A stretch of DNA of 64,000 nucleotides, taken from positions 620,001 to 684,000 of the forward strand of contig OZ345385.1 of the NCBI GenBank assembly GCA_977006965.1, written 5' to 3'. The translations under genes and the position numbers were made by a program. The notes under the pieces were generated by a model. The model did not search any database, was not told where the DNA came from, and was given only the letters and a program-made list of their open reading frames with translations. This document shows positions 54,005 to 64,000 of the stretch, piece after piece; the stretch's first letter is position 1, and each line of letters opens with the position of its first letter. Source of the DNA: Phymatolithon calcareum (taxonomy: Eukaryota; Rhodophyta; Florideophyceae; Hapalidiales).

Positions 54005-54480
54005 TCTAAGTATATTTATTTTAAAAAGCTCCTTACACCTCAGTTTGAGTAACTAGGCAGCCTCTCGTCATCATTCCATATCCAACACTGTCTACCCTCT
54101 TAGGATGTGATTTATTCGAATTCTCTCTATGTCAAGGCTTGAATGTGCCTCTTAGTCAGTCTCTTAGTCCATCGCCATCGACCATAGTATTCGTTGGATC
54201 ACCACAAGCTCAATCAAACCACTTGTTCCAGAAGGCATCCCGAGGTTTGATTTCTCCATATCGGAGCTCTGCTGGAATCACTCTTAGGCATCTTAAACGT
54301 GAAATCCAAAACATTCCATGCAGCACTCCTGGTAGCTTGTACGGTTTGTTTGTGGGGATTTGAATCGACCCTCCTTCTTCAACAACCTTCCACGCCTTAG
54401 CTGCCGCATGTCTGCGCATTTTCTTCTACATCTTCCCATCTTCTACTTCTTTTAGAGCCTCTTTAAAGTTCTCTTCATGT
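54005..54480 (-). mobile_element. LINE 3' part
   Basis: Minus-strand ORF with YKLPGVLHGM and SRLRCLRVI corresponds to LPGVLxIRDRTxRLRCLR in the elements at 15297-16230 and 62587-63375. The 3' end word (GCTTTTTAAAATAAAT on the minus strand) lies at about 54007-54030. Confidence 0.6.
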
Positions 54481-54499
54481 ATGATACCTGATATCTTTT

Positions 54500-55940
54500 A
54501 GTACATCTTCCAAGTCCTTATCATTTTCTAGACAGGCCGATCGACTCTACGATGCACGTTTTTGAAGCTCGTCCACCACCTCGTGTAAAGGGAAGACCCT
54601 GTGACTGAGGATCTAATGTCGCGCCCGCTGCTTTTTCCATTGGTACAATGCGATAAGTGCTTCTTTCTCTCGCGACTGTACTCCCGCAACTCGGATCGCG
54701 TTACTCATGATGCGCATAGTAGGTGATCTACCGCTTCGCTTTTGTACATAGGATAGTTCGTTCCTCCCTCTGAGTAAAAGAAGGTGGGAGCTGTTCGGAT
54801 TTGAGCTCGAATGCTTTAGTCATACCCACACCGCGCCTTTGAGTTCCTTCGATCACGCAGAGTCGGAGATCCCCCAACTCGTCGGGCTCTTGTGCGCCTG
54901 GCGCTACACTTAATGCGTTCTATATTGGGTTTCTGAGACATAAGTTCCTCCATTACCTCCCACAATCACTGCATTAATTAGGCGCTCATCTGTGATTGTC
55001 CATTCAGCTCGTCTACGCCGCTGTGGCCGTGGGTTTAGGTGAATCCGTTACCCAATTGTACTCGCAGTTCGACGTTGAGAATAGAAGATCTTACCGACTT
55101 AGATGAACGTAAGCAATTGGCAGAACTCCGCTCCGTGCCAATGAAAGGGACGATGTGCCCATTGTGTGCTGAACTAGAAGTCATCTCTCATCCCGACCTG
55201 GCCTACAATGAACTCGCGCTCGAGTGACTATTCTCAAAACTATGCTAAAGCACATGCTCACTTCGCATATGACGTGTGCCCTTCCCGGGATCGGGAAGGA
55301 AACTTTCCCTGAACGTAGCACACCGACAAACTTCGCTTTCAATTCTTCCCGGGTCTTCGGGTTCCGAAACTTCAGACACTGTCAGCTATACGACTAGAAA
55401 ACATCGACCCGTTATGGATGACTTGCCATGTCTGGTCGGTACTACCCACGACATTCCTTACTGATGTTTACCTGTAAGCTGATCTGATAAGAGAGAGTGG
55501 AGAGGGGAAAGCAGGAGGGATCTCTACTCTGTAAGTTTCGTGCGTGTTGGTCCTTGCAATCATTGGGGCGCGTCAGTGAATCCGATGGGATTTTGGAGGG
55601 AAGAAAATGATTCAAAGCTGTCGAGACGACGGTCTTGCTTGCGCGGTTCTAGTGATTTTAGAGTGCAGTGCACCAGTAGAAACTTAGCCGTCGAAGTGAA
55701 AATCCTCACTATAGATCGCTTGCACTTGGGTAGGAGAATGGAGCCATGGTCTTCTGAAGAGTAAAGAACTGGAAAGAGAGCCGTTTTGAGAGTAGCGAAT
55801 GGAAGTCCGCCGTTCTGTGCTTCCTTCGATCTGCACTCCGCATGATGTGTTTTTTACTTCCGAGCGCTACAGTACACATGAATATGGAAAAATTCATTCG
55901 CAGCATCGAGCACTGAGATCAGCAGCCAGCGCGTTCAGTA
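54500..55940. other. Spacer, probably old repeat sequence
   Basis: No ORF with support. The left part may continue the LINE but I cannot match it clearly. Confidence 0.4.
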
Positions 55941-56060
55941 AAATAAATTGTGTTTACACATGTATTTTTTGAAAATATTTACCTAGAAATACACACGTGT
56001 CACAATATGATGAGTCATCTCTGGTTCCCAAATACGCCGTCATCATCACAACTTGCGATC

Positions 56061-56972
56061 ATGACGATCGCATCATTCGCTTCCCCAGGTCGCAACATGT
56101 TGAGCGAAACAGCGGAGGAACTTTCCCAATGGGTTAGTGACTCCCTGCACGACGTTCTGGGGTTTTCGGATTCCGCAACCGCAGAGTATGTTTTCAATCT
56201 CGCCAAAAATCTAAGTTGGCCAAGGCTACTGCAGCGACTCATCAAAGATTCTGACATTCCCTCTGACAAGATTCCAGCCTCTGACGCCTTTGCTGCTCAA
56301 CTTGTGCAGAAAGTAACCTGTGCCGCCAATTCGCGCGACGGATTTCGGCGCCGCTAAATCGCGAATGCAAAAACGGCAGAGGATGACGTAATCAAGGCGA
56401 AACGAAAGCGCGAGCGTAATGAGAGGCTACTCGAACAAATGCGCGCCGCAGATGCACAAGGAAAATATGAGTTTGTCGACGGCGAAAGTGATGACGATGC
56501 GGGCGTGCCAAAATCAGATGGAAGCTCAAAGGAGGAGCGTCGCGAGCGCAAGCGGGCGGGCCAGGAAATTCGCAAACAAAGGCAGCTCAAGCGTGAACGA
56601 AGTGCAAAGTCCTCGTCGGAAGCACCAAAGAAGAGCTATGAGGAACGAACAGAAGTTTCCGTCCAGGAGAAAGGAGACGAAGGCAAGCGTGATGCAGAAG
56701 AGAGCAGAGACGAAATTGCGAAGGACATCCGCGAGCGCGACCAATTGGCCGAGCGCCTATTAACCAAAGATAATGCAGCTAAGGCTGGCTGAAAGAAACA
56801 GTCCCCGCATGTAAAAGGAGCAGCGTTGGAAGAAATGTCGATAGATCGGTTGCGCGAAATCTCACGCCAAGCCTATCTGTAGAAGCAGGAGGAGCAGAAA
56901 ATGGAGATGTTGTGTGAGGAAATCGAGGATGACAAGTTCTTAACGGAATGGCAGCTATTGGAGCACATTTGA
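56061..56972 (+). pseudogene. DHX16: DHX16/PRP2-like N-terminal relic with three in-frame stops
   Basis: DHX16/Prp2 is the DEAH helicase that activates the spliceosome. The N-terminal module EELSQWVSDSLHDVLGFSD fits LERWVQDELHSVLGLSE of DHX16. It is followed, all in one frame, by a basic region with KYEFVDGESDDD (DHX16: YRLLEDSEES), a Lys/Glu/Arg stretch with RDQLAER, and LREISRQAYL...KQEEQKMEM (DHX16: REYLAKREREKLEDLE). Stops inside are TAA 56355, TGA 56790 and TAG 56880; the frame otherwise never shifts. The helicase domain is absent: nothing recognisable follows 56972. A 3'-truncated pseudogene. Confidence 0.7.
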
Positions 56973-57339
56973 GCACAGCATTAATCTTTCTATAAATGTG
57001 CATCGACAGAGACAGGGAGTGTTCTTTTGGTAACGGTAGTGCCAGTGGGCGAGACCTTTGCCTATTCAAATTATGTTTCATGCACCGACACTCGGTCAAC
57101 GTATCTCAGGTCAGTCCCACATTTTGGATCTAGTCGTTTCCACTGTAGGTGTACTAACAGTGAGTCAACATGACGACGATCGTACACCTGAGCTCTCACC
57201 TCGAGACAGTTCCGGAAGTTGAGTACGAGTGCAAGAGACTTGCAAGTGCACCTGTCGGAAGAGAACTACGAATCAACGAGGGCCTAATTGAACAGAGTAC
57301 GATATCTTAGATAATTGTTCGACAAGCGACCCTGTTACT

Positions 57340-57400
57340 CAAGGCGAGGCTTTAGGAGCTTTTAAAGTAAATCAACATACATCCCTCCGCCTTGTTTAGC
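57340..57400 (+). mobile_element. LINE 3' end word
   Basis: GAGGCTTTAGGAGCTTTTAA then AGTAAATCAACATACATCC, plus-oriented form of the shared LINE 3' end. Confidence 0.55.
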
Positions 57401-58140
57401 CAACAACAGCTATGTCTGACAATTTCCATTGCTGACAGAATGTGATGGCTATTCTGAACTGCTCTTTCAGAATCAACGGGTCTACAAGAACATTGTGGAC
57501 CTGCCTGAGAATCGTCGACAGGTAACCGATCTTGCAAACACGTTTCCACTTCCGGTACACGGTGCATGCGATGAGCAGGAATGGTGCTCAATACCGACAT
57601 CGATGATCAGCTCATTGCACCTTGCTGATTCTATATACACCCCCACTGACAACGGATTATTACTGGCTCTTGAACCGACCTCCGACTACCAACGCAGTGC
57701 TTTCTAAATTGTAGTCACCATCTGCGACTCATGTTGTCTACTACTGTCGACGGGACGCTCGGGAGTTTTCATCGATGGAGGGTGCGCGTGCTTGTTGCTC
57801 AGCAGCGCCAGTGACGAGGGCGCTTCTGAGATGCCATGGCCAACTTCACGCTGCTATTCGAAAGTGGAAGTAAGGACGCGCAGAGCAGCAAAGAACAGGT
57901 GATCCAGTTGCTTTGTCAGCGATTGCGGAAAGAGGACAACCGCACGCATATGGTGCAGGGACAGGTCCTGGATAGTATTGCGCATAGCACTGAATGTAGC
58001 AGACTCAATTGCACCGCCGCTTACAACAGTAATCGATCCTTCCATCTCCCGCACGGACCTGCGCGGCATGCTGAAAAGCTGACACAGCTCCACGCACATC
58101 TGAAACAGAGCTCCCCGCACCGGACCATCGAGCCGCCGAC
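57400..58140. other. Ambiguous stretch with weak ORFs on both strands
   Basis: A minus ORF at 57854-58120 (88 aa, GALFQMCVELCQLFSMPRRS) and plus ORFs at 57429-57707 and 57836-58354 overlap. The minus one looks slightly more protein-like, but none has a recognised domain. Confidence 0.3.
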
Positions 58141-58570
58141 ATTCCGCCCGGTGCTATCGGCATCCGCCGGCACGCTGCAGCCGCAAGCGCGGTGCGCCGG
58201 GAGTCCTCCTGCACCTTACCCCTCGCGTTCCGCGCCGCGCCCGTACGGCTGCTCGTACCCGCCCTGCCCCCAGAAACGGGCGCGCTTGGGAAGCCAGGCG
58301 GCGCAAACGACGCGCGCCTGCCACGCGAGGCGCAGGTTGCGCACCTCCGCATAACGACAAAGTACAGTATTCACGCGGCGCGAGCGAGAGCCACGAGAGC
58401 CGCGAGAGTCGCGAAAGCCCCGCGGGCGGCGCAGACGCCGGTCAAACGCCACGGAAGAGGGTGCGCGAGGCCGTGGCGTCAGGCTTGCGCTGGGCCGCCG
58501 GGGCGTGGCGTAGGGCACACACGCAGCGCGCGCAGACTGCATTGCGCTCGTCGGCATTGTGGTGCACGTC
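58140..58570. other. GC-rich, CpG-rich island
   Basis: Markedly GC-richer than its surroundings, with many CGCG words. Frames stay open on both strands because stops are rare, so the ORFs here are not evidence of genes. It might be a promoter region or a fragment of different origin. Confidence 0.5.
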
Positions 58571-58653
58571 GGGTGTGCAGTGCATTAGTGGCCGAAATTA
58601 GGCGAGCGTTTGGGCCATCGGTTCGGGAAGGACCTCCAGTGTGTTGGGCGCTC

Positions 58654-58699
58654 AATGATGCAATCACGAATAAATTGATCTATTCGTGATTGGATCATT
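58654..58699. repeat. Hairpin, 19-bp arms, one mismatch
   Basis: AATGATGCAATCACGAATA and its near reverse complement separated by 8 bases. Confidence 0.9.
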
Positions 58700-59028
58700 C
58701 TGTAGGTCGCGTATGAATAACTACAGTACATCGATCTCACGACAGTTGCGAGAATAATCGCCAAATGAGATCTAATCGCCAAATGTTGCTCAATTCATCA
58801 ATATGACAGTTTACTAAATTTAGATTTTCAGGAATGCAATGCAAGCAGTGGCTCTGTACAAGCGTACCATTCAACAGTCGATCTTGAACGCAATCTTGGG
58901 ACTGAATTTAACGTACAACTATGAGACGAATCGGAAGGAATCGGAAGGAATCGAAGGGCCATCGGCCATGGAGTGGTATTCGAGACCTTGAAAACAGAAA
59001 AAAGTACGCACTTTTCCTAATCGCGTTT

Positions 59029-61176
59029 TCACAATGCTAGCGAATCGTCAATCTCTTCTAGCTCTTTGCGCAGTGGAGCATATCTTTGACGCTCGGGCGG
59101 CGTTGCTTCCTTGTCAATTTCTTTAAGAAGAACCTTCATCTTTGAGACTTCGTGTCTTTGTAAATTTAAATCTTGAAGAATGTCGTTTCCGTGAGAACCA
59201 TCTGCTTCAGATTTCAACAGCAGTTCCAAGTTGAACATAGCTACTAGATTTTGATCCTCTTCAATGGCCTTCTAGTTGAGACAATTCACCCTTGCAGTAC
59301 CCACTGCATGCCCACAGTTTCAAACTCGTATATCTCTGCCAAATTATTCAACGACGTACTTTTTTTTCCTTTCAAGTTTATTCAAAAGCCCCACAGACTT
59401 CCGAAGATATGGGCAAGGCTTCCTCTGATGCTAGCTACCTTTGTGCAGCTCACGGAACGTCTACCAGTATGGCGGACGGGAAAACTCAGGACTCAAAGTA
59501 GTCCTATCTCAGTCCTCCACGGGATTGTTGGTGCTTGGACTCGACCACTTTCTGCCTTGCATTCTGCGGATTAATACAGGCCTTCTTCGTTCTCCATGCG
59601 TTCTATGAGTGTCTTGCTAAATAGTAAAAGCTCAACCAGCGCCTTTTCTGTTTCCAGTCGTTTTTCTCCTTCTAGTTCGTACCCTGCTAGCGTGCGTTCA
59701 AGGGTGTCCATATGCTCTCTGGCTCTGGTGCCGAATTCTTCAGTCATACTTGTTGTTGACACCTGTGGAAATCTTCCACAGGCATACTGCAGCGCGAGTT
59801 GTCTGTGCTTCACCTTGGGGAACTTGAGGATTGCCGGCAATTCTCTTGTCTTGTCGTACGGTATCTTTCTTTTCCGCTTCGATTCTAGGCGGTCTCCTTC
59901 CATTTCCAGAAATTTCGATCGAAGTGCTCGTGAGGATTGGTTTATTTGGATATGCTTTACAGCTTCACCGAACGGCTCTCTGGTCTCCATCGCGGCGATA
60001 TCTTTCCTCGTGTACTTCCATTCATGGTTCTTTCTTCTTTCGGGCACTTCGTTTGAATACATTCGTTCTTTCGCCTTGTTTCTTCTCAGGATTTTTAAGG
60101 CCAAAATTTCTCGTCTATGTGCGGCCGCCTGGATCCGGCACATGAGACGGAGCCTATCCGTCCTTCCTCAGGCGAGTGGCCCGAAAACTTGATTGAAGAA
60201 TGTTGCTTCTACTTCCTTGACGGCATTTTGTACGTCTTCTGTCCAGGGCGTTAAGTGCATTGCGTACTCCCAGCGTGGCTGTACTAGTGCCTTGTATATC
60301 TGAATACACTTCTGTATACTCAGCCCTTTCTTGAACACTCCCAGTGTACGCAACTCGTACACGGCCGTCCTTGCTTTCTTTAGTAGTTGCATCATTAACG
60401 TATCTGTGACTTCTCCGGGGTCTAAGGATACTCCAAGGTACGTGACCTCCGGAACTTGTGCTAGTACCTTGTTCGCTAGCTTGAATGACTTGCCCAATGT
60501 TTCCTCTGATTCGAGGACTTCGCTTTTCCCTCAACGACGCACTGTGCGATTTCAGTCGCCCGTCTCTCACGAGGTTGATAGCAGCTTCCCGATCTCCTTC
60601 TATGTCTTTGAGAACAGCCATGTTACACAAAGCATCTATGTTTCCCTCCTCGTCTGCTTTTTCAAATCGTTTCTCGGCAGTTGCACCATTTTCCGGAATA
60701 CCATACCGAAGTTTCAAATTTTCAAGTCTGTTAGAGGCAAAGCCCAAAACGCTGTTGACGCACCTTCGAACGATTCTTTCGTATATATCAGCGGCAGTAT
60801 TCTTGCATTTCAGGACACCAGTAACTGTAGCTTCTTCATTTCTGCGCTGACCTGAGAAATCTTCGATCAAAGAACGTTCGAGAAAAGTCTTCACTTGTTC
60901 ATAGTCAGATTGCTCATTGTCAGTCCACCTGGAGTTACGATCGGGAACCAATGCATCCCAACGGTGTTGAAATTTTTCGCCACTTCTGGAAAGGAAAGAA
61001 CCATGCTCGAACAAGAAGCCGATTCTTAAAGCTACAGGGTTTCCGGACATACGGTGAGCGAAGCTCTCAAAATGTTTTGAGGCTAGAAGCCGATGGAATG
61101 CAGCGTCAGACATATCAAAGGCTCGCAGATAGCTGAGTCTCAAATACAAATGCGAAAATGGAGTCTGTTGTTCCAT
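59029..61176 (-). pseudogene. Sel1-repeat protein gene split by a LINE insertion
   Basis: ATG at 61176. The first ~215 residues include a Sel1-like repeat (EKADEEGNIDALCNMAVL ... DREAAINLV). At 60531 the gene is cut by a LINE (59357-60530) and resumes at 59347 as SLNNLAEIYEFETVGM, another Sel1-like unit, ending at TGA 59286. In a further frame 59275-59029 gives AIEEDQNLVAMFNLELLLKS and a charged end. Sel1 repeats are helical scaffolds like TPRs. Removing the LINE plus one target-site copy keeps the frame open. Function is unknown; the allele is probably null. Confidence 0.7.
59357..60530 (-). mobile_element. 5'-truncated LINE family B with 9-bp target-site duplication
   Basis: Flanked by TCAACGACG (plus strand) at 59348-59356 and 60531-60539. 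It encodes the end of the RT ORF: AQVPEVTYLGVSLDPGEVTD and PRWEYAMHLTPWTEDVQ (60497-60168), then RREILALKILRRNK to ENEEGLY (60143-59571). The minus-strand 3' end has TTGAATAAACTTG followed by A8. Closest relative is LINE B at 38269-38973. Confidence 0.9.
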
Positions 61177-61179
61177 TCG

Positions 61180-62580
61180 TTACTTTCTGTATTTTCGGAG
61201 TTTGTACACAGGATATCATGATATACAGGCATGAATATGGAGATCACGACAAAATTATCATGTATTATTTCAGCAAAATATCCTAGTTCAAACGCGAACA
61301 AATTCTCTTAGGCCTGCGCTACGCTCCTGGCAGAAATGCACATAACAACATGATTATTTAATAAGAAAAAAGAATAAGAAAAAAGAATATATATTATTAG
61401 GGAAGATATGAGAATTCAATTAACAAATGGAGAAAAGAAAGAATTATAAATTAAATTTGAAATATTTCAAATCAAAAATCAAAAAGCTAAAGCTTTGGTT
61501 AAGGACCTACTTCCCCATCTTTGAAGCGCTCTCACTGGCCGAAACAATGCTCATAAACTGGATGAAAATTTTAATTATGTCGTTTGCACCGACGGGACTC
61601 CATCCAGTTTCAAGAAAATGTGTAGAAACAAGTGAAATATTTTCAAATATGAAGTCAGCAAGAGTTTCCAATATTCGGCTCTAATCAATCATTATAGAAA
61701 AATGCTTACTGTGTTTCCTTCGAACAGTTTCAGCTTCTCGTCGGGGCGGAACGTGAATTTTACTATATTTTTCTCCTGTTCCTTTGCCGATTTTAAAAAA
61801 CTATTCGTCTCGCGGCGCGAACTTGTTTGCCACCTAGACGTTCGATTTTACCAAATTTGCGGTATTCCCGTAGTAGTCTACAACCATTTGAAACTTTTGA
61901 CCGAGGCAATAAGAAATTCATCGAGTCCTTTTCGAGATAATTGTCCATCTTTGTAGGCGATTCTTTTTCAAGATCAGAATTACGAAAAGTGCTCTACACT
62001 CCTTATTTCATCCCTTTTCTTTGATTTTTTTTGGTTTTTGCGTAACCTACGTTCTTGGATCTCTATAACAGTTTTCAAAATACGAACAACTGATCAGGAA
62101 GTGGTCTTAAACTGCGCGTTTAAGGAGCTGTCCCGATTTTACAAGGAACCCTCTGCTGAGAATTTCTAGAAAAAGTTTCCACGGCGCGAGGACTTTTTTT
62201 TTTGCTAAGCCAATTATGTACTGCCATAACAGAAAGTGTCCAATGAGCTTCTCGGATTCCCAAGCTCATAAAAAATAAAAGTGAAAATCTAAGATGGGGA
62301 TGTAGGTCCTTAAGTGCGAGGGACGAGCCCAGAGTCAGCCATTCTCGGGATTTGATTGGTGTTTTATTCGTTCTGTGATTGGTCAATAATCAATCATTTC
62401 TGTGTGGCTTCCACATAAGGCGAATGCTTGCGTTTGCGGTCACAAATTATGTAGAGGAGAAAAATTGAAGACTTTCCATTGCGACGTAAGCGAGAACGAC
62501 GCCCCGGGGTGCAGAGCCCAGGGCCAGTGTCTGTGAGGCGGAGGTACCGCGCACGGCGTACTCATTCTGCTTGGCACATG
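61180..62580. other. AT-rich spacer, nothing recognised
   Basis: Short ORFs only (61427-61684 and 61702-61956 on +), both Lys/Phe/Ser-rich from base composition. No repeat family matched. Confidence 0.5.
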
Positions 62581-62586
62581 GGGATA

Positions 62587-63375
62587 TATGATGATTTATT
62601 TTAAAAGCTCCCAAAGCCTCAATTTGAGTAACAGGGCAGCTTCTCGCTGTTTTCGATACTCATCTCTCTACTCTCCTTCTAGTATCTCCTTAATTCGAAT
62701 TTCTCTCCCTGTGAGGGCCCGAGTAAGTCTTTTGCATTCATGTTCCGTTTCTTGGTCCATCTTCATAGACTGCAGTATACGTTGCAACATGGTAAGCTCC
62801 ACCACAGCACCAGTCCCAAAGTATTTCGCCAAAATGGATTTTCTCCACAAAGGAACTCTGTTGAAAATGACTCTCAGGCATCTCAACCTCGCAGTTCTGT
62901 CCCTTATGTATAACACTCCTGGTAGGTCGTCCAGTACGTCGATCGGGATTTTAACTGTCCGACCCTCTTCTTCCAACGACCAGACATTGACTGTTGCTTG
63001 TAGGCGGCGCTTTTTTGACACCATACCTTCTTCCGCTTGTTTCAGAGCTTCTTTAAGGTGTTCCTCTTCCCCGAGATACCCAATGTCCTTTGATACGTCT
63101 TCCAGATCTTCTTCTTTTCCCTGGTATTCTTCTGAAAGCTTGGCACATGGCGTGGTGGGGCACTGTACGGGCTGGCGTTGGTATTCAGATTTCCTGATTT
63201 CTTCTGTGTCTTCCAACCGTTCTTCATTAAATTTCATGAACATCCATGAAAATACATGCTTTGAAAAGCTACAGCACTCTTTTAGAGGCAATGCAATACC
63301 AGTTGAGTACGACAATTTTGTCATTACAAGTCTGCCATATACTAATTCAAAATACAAGTGAGCATACAATTTCAT
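62587..63375 (-). mobile_element. LINE 3' part, longest intact C-terminal ORF of its family
   Basis: 235-aa minus ORF ending at 62668 with LPGVLYIRDRTARLRCLRVI, PLWRKSILAKYFGTGAVVEL and ECKRLTRALTGREIRIKEIL. Related copies are at 15297-16230 (interrupted) and 54005-54480 (decayed). The 3' end word at 62587-62612 is shared. The element is 5'-truncated; no RT is seen. Confidence 0.7.
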
Positions 63376-63579
63376 TTGGTACAGTCCTTGAGGTGCTTAC
63401 TCTCCACTAGCCAACTTCAATGCCCTAACCTGTCTCCTGCCATTTCCGTTGCTGCCTTCCCCTTGATCTTGCCGAACTCACCAGCACGCATGATCAAGAA
63501 GCGCACATTCAAAGTTTAATTCGCCTCAGAATTTAAGTTCTCACTGAAGCATGCTGAATGTCTTTGTCTCTGTTTTTTC

Positions 63580-63987
63580 TCAATATTGCACCTTCCACCC
63601 TATGGCCTTGCTTGATGGTGACCATCTAGCTGCGTGCCTCGTCACTGCAGTTCCCCGCAAATCTGCGTATGTGGGTTGGGTGTGAAGAAGGGTTTCCACC
63701 CTCATCATGTGGGGATGATATCGATTTGTCGCCGTTGACGGCTGCGGAGGAGGCACAGGAGCCATGCTGATAGCTCCCTCTGAGATGTTTTCTACACTAC
63801 GTGGTCTAGACGCTGGTCTTTGCAGGGCGCTGTAGAGACCTTCGCAAACTGAAAACAAATGCATCTCGTAATCACCTCCATGGCGAGTTCCTGAAACATG
63901 TCGAAATTTCGCAGCAGTGCGGACCCCACACCGCGAAGCGCTCGCGCCAATTCTGAAAGCGAAGCTCTTGGGTACGGCGAGCGGCAT
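63580..63987 (-). CDS. Hypothetical protein, 135 aa
   Basis: ATG at 63987. The N-terminus is basic and Ala/Ser-rich (PKSFAFRIGASASRCGVRTA), which could suit an organelle transit peptide. Then a Pro-rich middle and KAIGWKVQY at the end. No domain. It lies at the window edge with no neighbour to support it. Confidence 0.3.
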   Translation of the reverse strand: MPLAVPKSFAFRIGASASRCGVRTAAKFRHVSGTRHGGDYEMHLFSVCEGLYSALQRPASRPRSVENISEGAISMAPVPPPQPSTATNRYHPHMMRVETLLHTQPTYADLRGTAVTRHAARWSPSSKAIGWKVQY

Positions 63988-64000
63988 AGCCGTAGTAACG

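Noticed and set aside
58192-58689. 165-aa Arg/Ala-rich ORF in the GC-rich island
   Set aside because: Stops are rare at this composition; frames on both strands are open and none has a domain.

Overview
This is a eukaryotic nuclear window. It encodes pieces of the THO mRNA-export complex, the translesion polymerase REV3, a spliceosomal U1-70K protein, a PRP2/DHX16-type helicase, a JMJD7-type hydroxylase and a bZIP protein. Two spliceosomal introns of 99 and 109 bp can be defined. Genes are mostly intron-poor and lie among many degraded non-LTR retrotransposons (LINEs), with GC near 50%. A red alga would fit this mix, but that is a low-confidence guess; no organelle or rRNA marker is present.

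Layout. Positions 1-2340 hold a minus-strand THO2/THOC2-like gene broken into frames. After a spacer rich in TACAGTACTGTA words comes an intact Q-rich bZIP-like gene (4299-6896). Next is a direct segmental duplication, copy 1 at 6979-13521 and copy 2 at 18337-25786. Each copy carries a small Cys-rich ORF, a PPP-family phosphatase, a broken secreted Cys-rich gene, a 5'-truncated and frame-broken REV3, a 225-bp tandem array and a 76-bp perfect palindrome. The copies match almost exactly outside the array; copy 2 has two extra 450-bp array units. The spacer between them (13522-18336) is LINE debris.

From 26041 to 33400 lie a U1-70K gene, a divergent gene pair with starts 30 bp apart, a long ORF of unknown origin that abuts a truncated sphingolipid desaturase relic, and a frame-broken CCCH zinc-finger gene. 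From 33790 to 41600 is a LINE nest with reverse-transcriptase and endonuclease fragments of at least two families. From 41600 to 51000 are an LRR fragment, an intact 206-aa gene with an internal duplication, an RCC1-repeat relic and the JMJD7-like gene. From 51000 to 64000 there is little coding sequence: a DHX16/PRP2 N-terminal relic with three in-frame stops, a Sel1-repeat gene split by a LINE whose 9-bp target-site duplication is visible, and more LINE 3' ends.

The window is dominated by decay, retrotransposition and recent duplication. There is no operon-like system. The clearest intact genes are the bZIP-like protein, the phosphatase (two copies), the RRM protein, the 165-aa zinc-ribbon/coiled-coil protein and the 206-aa repeat protein. 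Many recognisable genes are interrupted by single-base frame changes. Some would be repaired by adding one base, often in a short homopolymer, so uncorrected assembly errors remain an alternative to true pseudogenes.
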